Source: Sanderia malayensis (taxonomy: Eukaryota; Cnidaria; Scyphozoa; Semaeostomeae; Pelagiidae). From it: a DNA stretch of 64,000 nucleotides. The translations under genes were made by a program, and so were the position numbers. Under the pieces are notes generated by a model that ran no database searches, was not told the DNA's origin, and was given only the letters and a program-made list of their open reading frames with translations. The stretch covers positions 2,232,001-2,296,000 of the forward strand of contig RQOL01000828.1 of assembly GCA_013076295.1 (NCBI GenBank). Direction: 5' to 3'. Below are positions 20,824 through 33,087 of this stretch, one piece after another. Position 1 is the stretch's first letter; each line of letters opens with the position of its first letter.

Positions 20824-23800
20824 ATTAATAACAATTCTGTTATTATTTATTTTTTTGAATTTTATAAATGCGGATTCGGTTTTTGGGTTGGTCGGGTTAG
20901 GGAGTGCTACTGATTACCATATCTGCTTAATAATTCTCTAATCATTGTAGTTCATGTAAATCTGAATTTAAATTTACTGTTCATTGTGGTATTGCATTTT
21001 ATAAATAGCCCAACTATTTTGTGCCTATTATCTTCTTATTTAGTTGACAATTATCTTGTTGTTTACTAGAAAGCCATTGTTGTTATTTTTATTTAGACTA
21101 ATTTGTATGAATGTGGTCTATTGAATTGTGTAATGTGCTTGAAATCATCCACAAGTATTCTTCTGTTTTAAACTACAAATATTTGGCACATTTCCATGCT
21201 TCTGTCATTCGTTTTAGAAGGAGCCTTGTACTCAGTCAGCCTTCTATTCTTTTGCACATGGGGCAATGAATAGTAAATTATGAAACACAGCTATCTTCAT
21301 GCCTCATCATATCCTTCGATCTATAATGTTTTATGCCATAAAGAGGGAGTTGGATAAATGTTTGAGGTTTGCAAAAAACACAATACGGAGATTGTTCGTT
21401 AAAGCAATAGTATCTTACAGGGATCTCTACTAAAGAAATAGGATCATACTTGGATTTCTACTGAAGCAATAGGATCATACTGGGATCTCTACTGAAACCA
21501 AATGACTTTCCCGGGACGAGATTTCTTTTCTTCTGTGCAGGTCACGAATACAGTTATACTCTTGTTAATAGCCCATGTGAGAACTTGGAACAATAGCTGT
21601 ATTTCTGCTGCAGTAGACGGTTTACGAACGATGATAGTGAACATGAATATTAAGTAGCTACATTTAATTCTGTGCACGTGGTAGCGTTTGCATGCAAAAT
21701 CAGTTTGCGTGAAATAAGAGTACGATTTTACCCGCTCAGAAAATAAGTTTGCATGCAAAATCAGTTGGTGTGAGATGCGAGTCTTAGCTTACCCGCTTAG
21801 TTTACGAGATTTTGAATTGTGAATTAAAGTCTGAATACGGCGTGGTCACCCATTTCCAATAGTTTGCCGCACACAGCACCTATTGCATCATAAACAAAGC
21901 ATGCTTCGGTATTTTCCATCATAAACAAAGCATGCTTCATAATTTTGTATTGGCAAACTAGCGATGCTAACACTATTTAAATGATAGTTTCAGGGTACCA
22001 GAATAAAATTCTGCGTCTGCCGGCTTTGATTTAGTTCCACCTGTCCCGATTGTGATTTTCACGCACAAACTCAATCGCAAACTGCGTTGGTCACACAAAC
22101 GCAGGAAAGCCAACGTGTTATACGCAGTTTTGAAAGTGGCACGGTCTCGTACAAATGGGCGTGACTGTGTAAAATGGGCGTGGCATTGGATTGGACACTC
22201 TTGGAAAGCTTTTCCCGGGTACTGTACTGTACCTCCAGATCCCCAGTCATTTACAGATATCATGTATCGTAAGTAGGTTGATAGAGAAATAGCGTGGAGA
22301 TGCTAGAGAGTCCTGGATACCATACGCAAGCTATTACAAAGACTACAAGTCACAATTATCTTTAGTGACAGACACTATATTATGAGTTGCTACACGCATG
22401 CTACATGCAGTTGAAGAAGCCATCTCAACATTCCTCAATCTCAAACGTTCGTTAGCTCGAACAATTTTCATTTCTCCTTGTTTTGGTAAAGGGAATAATT
22501 TTGTCCACACTCAATTCGACCATTTGCTATCAGGAACAAATTTCAATTTCCCTCGAGTTTTCGAGATATAGCGGGTGCCAACTTGTATCTCTCGGCTTAC
22601 ATAGAAGCTACAAGATGCATTATAGCATGGACAGAAATACGTTCTTCTTTCAGGTGATTGAATCATCACCGCATATCATGTGTTCTGCTAATGAAGACTA
22701 AAATAACAAGGCAACATATACGCGTGGTGCATCTTCTAAATAGTGTTTTCTTTCTAAGCAATGTGGCTCCAATAGATAAGTCTTTGGTTTCTTTCGTGAT
22801 CTGTCGTGTGCCAGAAAGGCTCAATTCATCTGCAGTTTCACACGCGTTGGTCATTACTAATTCACGAAGCAAGTAATCCCAGATGCAATTCTTAACAATT
22901 TTCGGCCTAGAATATCCCCGAAGCAAAGACGCGGGCGCCCCAGGGAATTTGCTGGTCGCTCCGTATGAACGGCATTTGCTGTTGTGGTCAATTAAAATTT
23001 AACGAGATTTTCTTATTAGAATGAACCGCGAATATACAAACGTAACTGCAGAAGGGGATAGACAGGAGAACGCAAGCCTGGTTTTAAAGGATGAGATGGA
23101 TGGGGTAAGGTAGGAAGGGAAAATCGGGATTTGCTGTGATATTCACCCCGACAAAGCCCCCGACAAAATATATATGAAATGAAATAGTTAATGGATAAAA
23201 GGTGTAATATTCTAATTATGTAAGGGGGTTTTTCTTGGACGGGAGGCTTGCACACGAAAGAAGTATAGCAAATCAGAGAATAGAGTGTGGTTCCATGCAG
23301 GGGGTTTCTCGCTTCCATTAATGCACCCATAATTCAACCCTATTCTCTCTCTAATTAACCAACATTCATCAATGGCCAATGTCGAAGAGACGTGCATTCC
23401 AACGTTTTCAAAGAAGCGTTGAAAGAATTTGAAGATACTTTCCACCGCAGAACAGAGATTTTGTTGTCAGAGCGGATAGCCCTTGCCGACTCCGTCCAAA
23501 TGCTTTGTCGATACCTCTCGAGCAAGTCAGCCCTTCAGAGAGAGAAAATGAAGAAAATAAAGCCAGCACTTAGAGCGCTTAGTTCACAATAACACTTGAA
23601 AGCCAACAATACACACTCCATGAAAAATGCAGAATAAGATAGCTTTAGCACCTGGCTGCAATTTGCCTAAGCTAATACTAATCCAAGGGCGGGTTTCATG
23701 GCTGATCCCTTAATTCTCTATCATAGCAAAAGGTAGCCAGTGCCAGTTAACCGGAGAGATAGAGAAGGAGGTCCGACTAAAGTCGCCATCGACTCCAGGT

Positions 23801-24071
23801 GGCGTGGTACTTTCCCAGTGTCTTCCTAAACATCCGACCAATAGCAAATAAGAGGCGTTATTGCGTAGTAAGTTCTATTGCGAGTTTGCATGACACTTTT
23901 CGAGTTTCTATTGAAGTACGGCGCCAGCGATCGTAAATATACCCGCCGGAGTATTTGCACACGAGCGCTGTTTCTGATTCTCCAACAGAATATGTGTGTG
24001 ATCAGCAAACGTATAACGGTATTTCCTACCATCATCTACCATTCTGGTGTCTGCAATGAGATTGCGTGATT
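20824..24071. other. intergenic with short duplications
   Basis: No gene could be supported. The stretch includes a tandem duplication around GTTTGCATGCAAAATCAGTT (21687 and 21747), two copies of CATCATAAACAAAGCATGCT (near 21888 and 21918), and an unassigned 66-codon frame at 23392-23592. The 3' part should hold the promoter of the LHX6/8 gene. Confidence 0.5.
23392..23592 (+). CDS. possible exon, helical protein of unknown family
   Basis: An open frame with protein-like composition: alternating charged and hydrophobic residues (FKEALKEFEDTFHRR, LSERIALADSVQML), a Lys-rich segment and a stop at 23590-23592. It has no good start codon in frame apart from an internal Met, and I found no convincing partner exon. 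It could be the last exon of a small coiled-coil protein, or chance. Confidence 0.2.
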   Translation: MHSNVFKEALKEFEDTFHRRTEILLSERIALADSVQMLCRYLSSKSALQREKMKKIKPALRALSSQ

Positions 24072-27000
24072 ATGAGTTTCGAGATATTCGTGGAAAAGAA
24101 TAATAAAAACGAAAAAGTAAGCCTCGATTTATATTCAATTTTCTCTTTTTAAAGCTTTTTAATTCTGTTTCTGTCAGTGGTCATCATGTTCTACTACCAA
24201 TACTCTATTATACCCCATCACGTTCGCCCTTTTCGCTGGAAATTTTGACTTAATTGTAAGCAAAAACATGTCCGCGAGAAGTCAACTAATCCCTATGAAA
24301 TATATCTCACGTGCACTAAAGTTTCGTGGACATTTTGCATGCTTTTTGTTTGTGATATCAGTGAGAACACTACGGATTTTAGGCCCATCGTATCGTGTTC
24401 AACAAGTGTTTGTATACATTTCTTTTGTTTCCATTCATGTTTCAATGAACGATTACATTCAATTCTTTGGCATTATCGCCCAAGTGTTATATTTATGTTT
24501 GCGAGTTACTCGAGTAAATTTCGAAAATTTTTTGGAATTGACGAGGTAAAACGTTATCTATTGTCAATTCACTTGTTTTCAAATTTTTAGAGACCAACTT
24601 TCTCTAAAATTTTCAAGTGTTATACATTATTTTTCTTGCTGTTAAGAAATGGCAGTTTTCTTAAGAAGGGTGACGGTCATTCTCCAAAAGTCCTGGTAAT
24701 ATTCCAAAAAATTGACAGTTTATTAGTGCATAATTTCATAAATGCCTTGATTTCCTTAGTCCTTTATTTTTTGCTTCTTGAATATCAAACATGTCTAGTA
24801 AAAAATATCAAAGTCTAATAACTGCATGAAGACCTTGTTTGTTACACATGAGAGCAATATATTTGTAGTAAATTTTCTAATTCTAAGACCTGCTCTCCCG
24901 AAATTAAAGATAGCATAGCCTAGTGAAGCCGATATATATTGGGACGAATCGAAATGCCTTGCCAATTAGATTTGTTGCCTTTTCTCCAATTGTCAAACTC
25001 TACACAGCTCACAATATTGTTAACTGAACAGATTTCCTGATATTGATTGCAAAGGATTGTGCCATTACAATACAACAAATATCCTGATAATTATGACATT
25101 ACCACAGCTTTTATATTTGCCTCTAGTTCTACGTCAAAGCTATTCAATTTGAATTTCCTTGCCTTTCCAGGAATTGTATACACCAATTGTATGCCTGGAA
25201 TGCTGCAAGCCCATTACTGACCAATATATGCTGAGAATCAATAACGAATCTTGGCATCCTTCGTGCCTGAAGTGCACAGTTTGCAAACAAGAACTGGCGA
25301 CCGAACATCTCTGCTACATGAAGGAAAGAAAAGTCATTTGCAAAGAAGACTATACAAGGTTGGTAGTATTTTGTGTCAATTTTTTTATCACATTTTGTAT
25401 TTTCTATTAGTATCCATCGTCTTCAATCGTATCTATCTCATATTTATTTTTTGCCTTAGTTTTCAAACTCATTCACGTACCAATAAGTTTATTGTTTTCG
25501 TTACAACTATTCAACCCATCACAAACATGCACCAGTTAAGTAGAGCAAATCTTAGACAAGAAGCTCTTCTGATCCATCTTAAACTTTCAACCCTGACCAC
25601 TCTACTTTACATATCCATGTGGATATATATATATATATATACATATAGCCAACAAAACCCTAAAGAACCATTACATCAACATCTATTTGCATTCAGAACT
25701 CTTGTTCCATATTGTAAGCCAAACAATATGGAGAATTAATGTAAATAATACATATTCTTGTGTTTCTATGAGGAGCAGGTATTTCATTATGCCCCATTTT
25801 TTATCTCTGTTGTCTGATTTGTTGATTTTCATTTTTGTCATCTTTGTGGTGGAAAACTTTTAGAGTGTGCCCCATGTGTAAACCCTATGGTCTTATAAAG
25901 TTTACAAGACCATGGACTGCTATACCCTTTCCAATGCAAAAGGAGGTAACAGGCTATCGTTGAACCAACAAAGTTGTTCAAGCAAGGCCAGATATAAACC
26001 GCTATAACAATCCATGCTCCTGTCTTCTTTACAAATACAGCTGAGAAAAGGGGATTGAATTAATCCGCGATGCCGCCCGTTATTCTATTCCTTTCAATTG
26101 AATTTGCTGCGGACAGCTAAGCACAACATTGCATAACATATCCTGCTATTAAATGCTATTACTGTTTACCTTTAGATAATGAATGGGTATTGTAGAACTT
26201 GGGATACGTTCTTGTTCTCTCCAAACAATCATCGTGACAATGGAACACAAAGGTGTTTGGCGTGGAACATCGCGGGCCTTTTTTTACCGTCACACTTGAA
26301 AAAACTTCATTCATGGCATCTTTTCGATTTTCATCGATCTTAAAGTGGCTTTTGTAATCACTTAATTAATTGCCATAGATTTATAATCTCTCAATCTGTT
26401 GCTTAGCCTCAAACTGGATCGGTAATCGACCAAGTTATTGGTTATATACCTCAAACTAGATTAGCAGTCTATCACCATAGACTTTAATCCAGATTGGTAA
26501 TTGATCAATCTATTGTCATCCAGCTACTTGGTCGCATTATCTGTTCTTCCTCAAAGCTGTTGAAAGGACAAATTGACTTGGAACTAGTTTGTGGTGAACA
26601 ATTTCTGGGTGAAAATTCTGCGGTTGATCCTCACCTGTCATTGCTTTCTCTGGCCGTAATGTTATCAATACCATCAAAATTATTTTTATTTTGTGCGGCA
26701 GAATTGTCTGGCTAAGATCTTGTTGCTTTCAAATGCCTAGGGAACTCACATTTTACATGCTTCTGCTTCAAAGAAGACAACTTTAAAACTGTAGAAGCTC
26801 CAATAAGCCCCCGCGGGGGTTTTATTTAGTTTTCAATGCTCCCAAGGGGGCCTTATTGGATACAGATTTTCAACAGGGAAAGCCTTCAAGGGAAAGGCTT
26901 CAAGGCTTCATAAAATTCTCAAATGTAACTTCAGAAAAGTGTTCGTTTAAAATGACTGCAAAATAACTTCTATGAGATTTTGTGGTGTTAACCAATCACA

Positions 27001-29157
27001 ATTTCATCATTTTTCCCAATATCAAGAACAAGAGGGCCAAATTCAAAGCTCTGTTTCAAAGGGGGGCTTAATAGAAAGGGGGCTGAATAGACCTTATGCG
27101 GATATTTGTTTATGCCGTGTTTTGATTGCGCTCACAAACATTTCATGCAATTTTCCTTCTTGAAGAGCGCTATTAAAGTTTGTGGTTTAAACTTATATAT
27201 ATCTCTTATACAAGTCCAAAATTAATGATGTTTGTTAAAAATCGCGTTCATCATCTTTATGCATCTCGGGGGTATTTTCTTCCCCTTCCTCCCCCCTGGA
27301 ATAGCGCCCTGTCACACAAAGCAATGCGCTGCGCAAAACTTTTGTTGTTGACTGAGGAGTTCTCCAAGCATTTTTCCGTTTTTGTTTTCCGAAGAACGCA
27401 ATCATTGCTATTTTTGGAGCATTTATAGCGATCTTCACACTGGTTATCACACCTGTTGCAGTATTATTTGTTCAAAGATGTAAGCATGTGTTTTTGTGCT
27501 TTGTTAAGTTCTTTAGGCGAGCAAGTATTTGAAATCTCAGTCAAAGTCGCCAGCTCATCTAGGCCGCCTTCTCCGACTGAACATTCTCCCAAACAGCTGC
27601 AGATTTGCTGCCACGTTGTTTCATCTAAAATGACGATGCTTTAAATATATATTGGCACGAGAAGGAAATTATATTTGCAACTAGGAACTTCGTCTCTTTA
27701 CTAATTTGTACTCTATCTAAAATAAATAAACATATCGTCGAGTTATTTCATACAGGTTTTCTTTGGGCGTGAGTGAGTTGTGGACGTAGTGGATTAGAAT
27801 GGAATGCAGTTTGTGGGCTTACTTGTTTTCGACTCGACATATTAAAATCAAATCATAAACTGTACAAGTGATGATGGATTTCTTCGGGGGCTATGATTTT
27901 TGATTTTTAAACTGATTTAATTCTGCATTGTTTTCACAGGCAATTCAAGCTAAAGTATTCAGTAAAGTGCTCCTGCTGCCAGAGAGCTATCCAAGAAACT
28001 GACTGGGTTAGAAAAGCTAAGCAGCATGTGTACCACTTGGCATGTTTCGCATGCGATGTTTGCAAGAGACAGCTGTCTACTGGAGAAGAGTTTGCCTTAG
28101 TAGAGCATACATTACTGTGCAAATTACATTACATAGAGAAGCTAGAATCACCCTTGACACCTGGGTCCAACCATGCTGCCCCGCTCATTCTAAATTCCCC
28201 CAGTAATGAAAGTGATCTGAGCTCTCAAAGTTCAAACGTAAAGGAACCCATGCTTATGGAAGGTAAGATTATCTATGTTCCATGATACAAGTCTTGATAT
28301 GTTTCTGAGAATGTACAAATAATAACATTCCCGGGATGTTTTCATGGAGTTTTGTATTGGCAATGAAAATGTACGAGTTTTCTTCTCGGGGAAGCCTTCT
28401 TCAAACTGTGAGATAATGATCTGAAAGGATATTCATTATTTCAAACAACATTTCTCTGCAGACTCAAGAAAAGCCTCTCCATTTCTAAATATGACAGATA
28501 TTTGTATATTCTCAGGTGAGAGTGGAATATAATTGCTTGCCAGTGAAAATTTCCTGTTGTGTTCAGGTCTAGTTCGTCGTAAATATCATTTGCTTATTTT
28601 TCAGATGAGGAGGATAAAGCAAAGCGAAAAGCCAATGAGAAGTTCGGCATCGGTCGATCGAAAAGAGTGCGGACATCTTTCACTGATGATCAATTGCAAA
28701 TTCTGCAAGCTAATTTTGAAATAGATCCTAACCCGGATGCTGCTGAGTTGGAACGGGTGTCAAGACTGACGGGTTTATCAAAACGTGTCACTCAGGTTTG
28801 GTTCCAGAATTCCAGAGCAAGACAAAAGAAGCAAGGAAATTATGGCCGAATGATGGTTTCAAGTCCACAAGGTAGATTTTGTGTTCTTTATCTTTAAGAG
28901 CTTATTCCCCAGCAGCTTGGCCAGCTGGCTGAATGGATAGATCTTATGTTGCTTTTTGCTTGATATACAGTAAAAACCTGCATATAAGAACCTGTAAATT
29001 TACAGGTTCTTATATGCGGGTTTTCACTGTATTACCCTGAAGGTTCTTAATCCATTGGTTCTTGGTTTTTGTACCCTCTCTTTCCTAGTTGTGTATTTTC
29101 TTGTACTTTTGCTTTCCGTTCATTATTTGATACAATTTTCTTGCAGGTAGTGCATAG
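24072..29157 (+). CDS. LIM-homeodomain factor, LHX6/8 (Arrowhead) class
   Basis: Five coding exons, 24072-24116, 25171-25358, 27940-28262, 28605-28871 and 29147-29157, give 277 aa. The 45-bp first exon ([12 protein letters not shown]) is inferred from a good donor in the right phase. LIM1 spans about residues 23-76 ([12 protein letters not shown] to CKEDYTR) and LIM2 about 88-142, with [19 protein letters not shown] and [14 protein letters not shown], which are hallmarks of LHX6/LHX8/Arrowhead. The homeodomain (about 205-265) has [19 protein letters not shown] and [16 protein letters not shown], again diagnostic. These factors specify neuronal and other cell fates in bilaterians and act in the nucleus. 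The last exon adds only Gly-Ser-Ala before the stop. AATAAA signals lie near 29887 and 29914. The divergent LIM-homeobox gene upstream has the same orientation and the same LIM1-LIM2 intron phase. Confidence 0.93.
25359..27939. other. long intron of the LHX6/8 gene
   Basis: A 2.6-kb intron with no supported gene. It holds a TA dinucleotide run near 25625-25645 and a fragment of the GCCCCC-type element near 26804-26860 (AATAAGCCCCCGCGGGGGTT with an inverted partner). Its length compared with neighbouring introns makes it a candidate for regulatory sequence. Confidence 0.5.
28978..29029. repeat. palindromic mini-MITE
   Basis: 52 bp, flanked by TA, nearly a perfect palindrome: CAGTAAAAACCTGCATATAA at the left and its inverted copy at the right. 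It is a deletion derivative of the element at 10813, lying in the last intron of the LHX6/8 gene. Confidence 0.8.
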
Positions 29158-30039
29158 AAGTTGCCACTCAGCAGCAATTCACTTTGAATGAGGAAAACAT
29201 CACACAGAATGTTCTTGTTGGATTATCTCAGACCTACTATGTAGGAATTGTAAAGCAAGTTTGTCTATAAATTTGGATTCTTAGCTGGCAAGACATTTGT
29301 GTGAAGTCTTCTTTCAAGGCAATATGTACATATATCATGGATATGTTTAGCAAGACTTAACTTTGGTAAACAACATTGAGTAAATTTCATTATACGAACT
29401 TGAGGGTGTAGTTTTTGTTCAAAGACATTAACAAAGACATTTCATAGACGTAATTTTAGCAACCAATTTCCTTAGGTAGTGGATATTTTGTAGTAATTAT
29501 CGGAGAAACCTGAATCTCCGTCTCAGAATGCTTATTGCGGCTGCTCCATACTTTTAGGCCAGGTTGTCTCGATACATTCGTATCGTGCTATAGATTAAGA
29601 CTTATATATAGTTATGGAAGCAATTGTATATAGATAGCTTTAAATATCGTGTATGATTTTAAAGAAGCTTTTTCCTCTTGTAATAATCAAGGAATAGATA
29701 TGTAGATCAATTGCGCGCTATTTTGCACAGCTTGTAAATATTTTGAAATTTGACATTCTTGAAAGTCTTCTTGCGTGGCAAAATGGAAGCAGAACTGCCG
29801 AAGTTTTGAGCCGAAGTAACAATTAACCACGTTGCTTTCCTATTTTGCCGAGTATTGAATGTTAACTAGTTTATCCTACGAGTGTAAATAAACGTAGAGT
29901 TGGGGAAATGAACAATAAAGCTTACTTACCTGTAGTTTCCAGTGGCTGTCGTGTTGCCTCGCCTCCTCAAAAACGTACTCTTCTTCAAAACTTTCACAAT
30001 TTACTAATACTTAAAAGTAAACTTAACTCCTTCTAGCCG
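29158..30039. other. probable 3' UTR of the LHX6/8 gene
   Basis: About 760 bp of non-coding sequence up to two AATAAA signals (29887 and 29914). Nothing else is recognised up to the hAT-like element. Confidence 0.5.
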
Positions 30040-30047
30040 CCATTTGT

Positions 30048-30863
30048 CAGGGCCTTTTTTAACATACAGACTGGGGGGGCCTTGGCCCCCCCAGCCCTCG
30101 TGGTGGCCCCCCCAGTCAACAAAAGTGCCCCCCCAGTTAAATCTTTTCAACTTAATTTCAATTTGCAATCATGATGATTCAAATGACTCGTTGTGTGTAA
30201 AAGCTAACTCCACTGTGTTTTCAATGGTATCTTCCACAAAGTATCTAGCTTGCTTCCAGTCGTATTGAAATCATTTACAAGTGCAGTTTGACTTGTTGAT
30301 TATATCAATAATACACAAACGGGTTTTTTGCTCTCCTTTCTTCAATGTTGAAAACTGTGATCCGTACTGTCCGTTATAACCGAATGTAGAAATACTAGGG
30401 GTGCTCATAGGGGGGTGTGTGGGAAGACCCTCCAAATGATTTCCGAGTCGGGCTTCACGAATCTCAAACAATAGGTAGCATTCAAGTTCAGCTGGCTGCC
30501 CAATTTAAAGTGGTATTGGCCACTAATAGTAGACTTGTGTTGTAGCTCTTGGAAAAAATGTGGACCGACTGGGAAAAATAATCTTTGGAGAAAATTTGAT
30601 TATAAAAAAAATACATTTTTCAGCGATATCTGAGGCACTAAATTTGTAAAATTTCCCCCTTCGGCGGCAACCATGGTGCCGCCTCAGGTAGCCAAAATTA
30701 TTTCAATGTTTTCAAAGAAATGTTCATGCAAAAGGCGGTCCCAAGTATGTCAACACCCCCAAGCCTTTTTTAATGTGCTCCCCTGACCCGGCCGTTTCTC
30801 TGAAAATATAGGTCCCCTTCAAGTTTTGGCCCCCCCACTTGAAAATCCTTAAAAAAGGCCCTG
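30048..30863. mobile_element. non-autonomous hAT-like transposon
   Basis: 816 bp with terminal inverted repeats CAGGGCCTTTTTTAA at both ends and an exact 8-bp target duplication CCATTTGT at 30040-30047 and 30864-30871. An 8-bp duplication with CAGGG ends is the hAT signature. G/C-runs just inside both ends (GGGGGGGCC, CCCCCCC) add a second inverted block. No transposase frame is present. Confidence 0.88.
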
Positions 30864-31532
30864 CCATTTGTGTTGTCTTATGTGGCTCACCGGGTATAAA
30901 GCGTGCGTTTGTCTATGTGTAAATTTCTCAGATAATTTCGAGTTGATTTTTATGCCATATCATATCCCTTGGGTGTCCATCAGTAACTTTAGTAAATTTA
31001 AATACCATTACGAATGATGCTGACAGCTTTTCATGTGTTTATAATAATTACGTTTACTTGTCTAGGAATTCCCGTCACTACTGGAGTTAAAATTAATATG
31101 CGGAATAATTTCTGTTCTTTGAAAAGAAGTATATTTCACTTGTCGTGTTCTTAAATAATATGTTCATCTTAAACATAAAATTCACTCAAGTTTCAGTTCA
31201 CAGGAGTCTTTTGTCGGTGGATTGCAAGAACAAAAGATATCTTTTGTTATTCTTGCTTTTTGCGAAGAAACTAAAAGGTAATTATAATTTAATTTTCTAA
31301 AAACTATTGAACATTATAAAAATATCAATACGAAAGTGCTAAGTGTGGACCATCCTACACGTTTTTATAAGAAACTTGGAGCAGCACTTTGTACTTAATT
31401 TGGACAAATTATGTTATGTCGTTTTAAAATTTTTTTTACATTTTTGACCACTCTAGCTAGTTCTGGTTTCTTTCTAACAACCAGCTTCTTATAAAAAACG
31501 TGTATATATCTTTTCTCTGGCTGTCAAACTAT

Positions 31533-31949
31533 TTATAAAATCTCATTAAAAAGAATATTATACATTACCGTTTTTCTAAATTTGTTCCTGGCTAGGGTTG
31601 CCACGAAGCCAGTTCCCGTCTCCGATAATTGAATGCAACTTGTTGGATAATTGTCCCGAAAAAGAATACAATCTCGTGAATTTCTGTCATAATAAAGCAA
31701 ACGGCATTGTTGGATCTGATAACAACTATCCGAGCAGTGAAATTCAGTTGGTTTCTTCTTCGACATGAGAAAGTCGCTACCGCATTGGTGAATTCGTTTA
31801 GTCAACAACTTCATAGGTCCTTGTATATCTTTAAGTGCGTGTGAGACATCGAGAGGGCAAAAATTTTGCTTGCAATCACAAAGAAATATCTTGCCAATCC
31901 CACAGCATATCACCACCATAACAATTACATAGTAATTCAAAATTTTCAT
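31533..31949 (-). CDS. small secreted or anchored Cys-rich protein, PAN/apple-like
   Basis: A single uninterrupted frame of 138 codons from ATG at 31949. The N terminus (KILNYYVIVMVVICCGIG) is a signal peptide or signal anchor. The rest holds about ten Cys. The segment CSDSCYQIQQCRLLYYD, then CILF, resembles the core of PAN/apple domains, which mediate protein or carbohydrate binding outside the cell; this is inference from spacing. No second exon is needed, unlike all its neighbours. It lies divergently about 1.1 kb upstream of the receptor kinase gene. It could also be a retained domain from a larger gene, but the frame has its own start and stop. Confidence 0.6.
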   Translation of the reverse strand: MKILNYYVIVMVVICCGIGKIFLCDCKQNFCPLDVSHALKDIQGPMKLLTKRIHQCGSDFLMSKKKPTEFHCSDSCYQIQQCRLLYYDRNSRDCILFRDNYPTSCIQLSETGTGFVATLARNKFRKTVMYNILFNEIL

Positions 31950-33087
31950 GCTCACTTTTCACAATTTCTCGGCCCACTACAAGACAAGAATTACGTCGAT
32001 TCAATCTAAAATTTATACAACTTACTGCTTTCAAACACAAAACATAAAACGTTTCTTCTTAATAAATGATTTTGTTCTTATTCAACGATACAGTAAATAA
32101 ACATTGTAGAAGGAGCAACATTTATTTTATGTTATGGATAATACAATGTTTTTATTCGAGCAATTTCATCAGCTTCTTTTAAGATTTGTGAATATTACCA
32201 CAAGTAAGTATTGTTCTTTTCACAGATAATCTACTTCATCATGCAAAGAAACTGTTTGCTTAACAATATCAAATATTTGAAATAAAATTCATTTTCTTCT
32301 TTTCCATGTATCTCGGAAATTTACGAAACTGAATGGCATTTGCATATTTGCATTTTTACATTAGACTAAGCATATTTTCCTTATGTTAAAAGATGCAATG
32401 TAAAATTTCAAAACATGTGTAAGCTTTAAAATAGCCAAAAAGTTATCCCATGACAGTTTTAGAAGTCTCAAATATCATATATGATTTACGAACTTTCTTG
32501 ACATACCATACCTCAATTTGGTTGGTGCATAGCTACATTTGTTTACAGGAGTTCTTTGCTCTCAACTATCAAATTCAAATCATCTGTCCTAGAGGGCTGG
32601 GAATTATCTCAAATTAATTAGAGGAACCACTATATTGTGATTTACAATGACAAGCCTCGAACACCCTTCTGGTTTTTGGTATACCCCTACGTTTCTAATG
32701 AATTGGCCATCTGAGAACGTCCCATGAAAATCGAAACTGACAATAATGATTATGATTTATGATTACAATTATAACTATTATGATGAGTGTGCTACTACTG
32801 CCCACCTTTCAACCTCTAGCTGGGATGGGGAGGAGGAACAACGGAGCGGAAATGGGAAGACGGAGTAATAGTATTGAACATTGTAGACTTTTCTCACAGC
32901 CGTTTGTCACGAATATTACTTGTAAAATATATCGAAAGTGAGATAAATTTTAATCTGTCGTAAATACTTCGGTACGCCAAAGCTGTTTCGGTTTTTGAAG
33001 TGAGTAATCGTCAAGGCTGGGCTGTTTATTTTCAAGGTTATTGTGTGATAATAACAAAACTGGCCTAAATGCTCTAAAGACTAAACC
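31950..33087. other. intergenic, no gene seen
   Basis: AT-rich DNA between the divergent small secreted-protein gene and the receptor kinase gene. No repeats or convincing frames were noted. Confidence 0.5.

Noticed and set aside
22052..22276. Basic 74-codon frame with overlapping antisense frame
   Set aside because: Both strands are open here, there is no family match, and no splice partner was found.
30044..30268. Pro/Trp-rich frame at the start of the hAT-like element
   Set aside because: It is formed by the G/C-runs of the terminal region and has no transposase motif.
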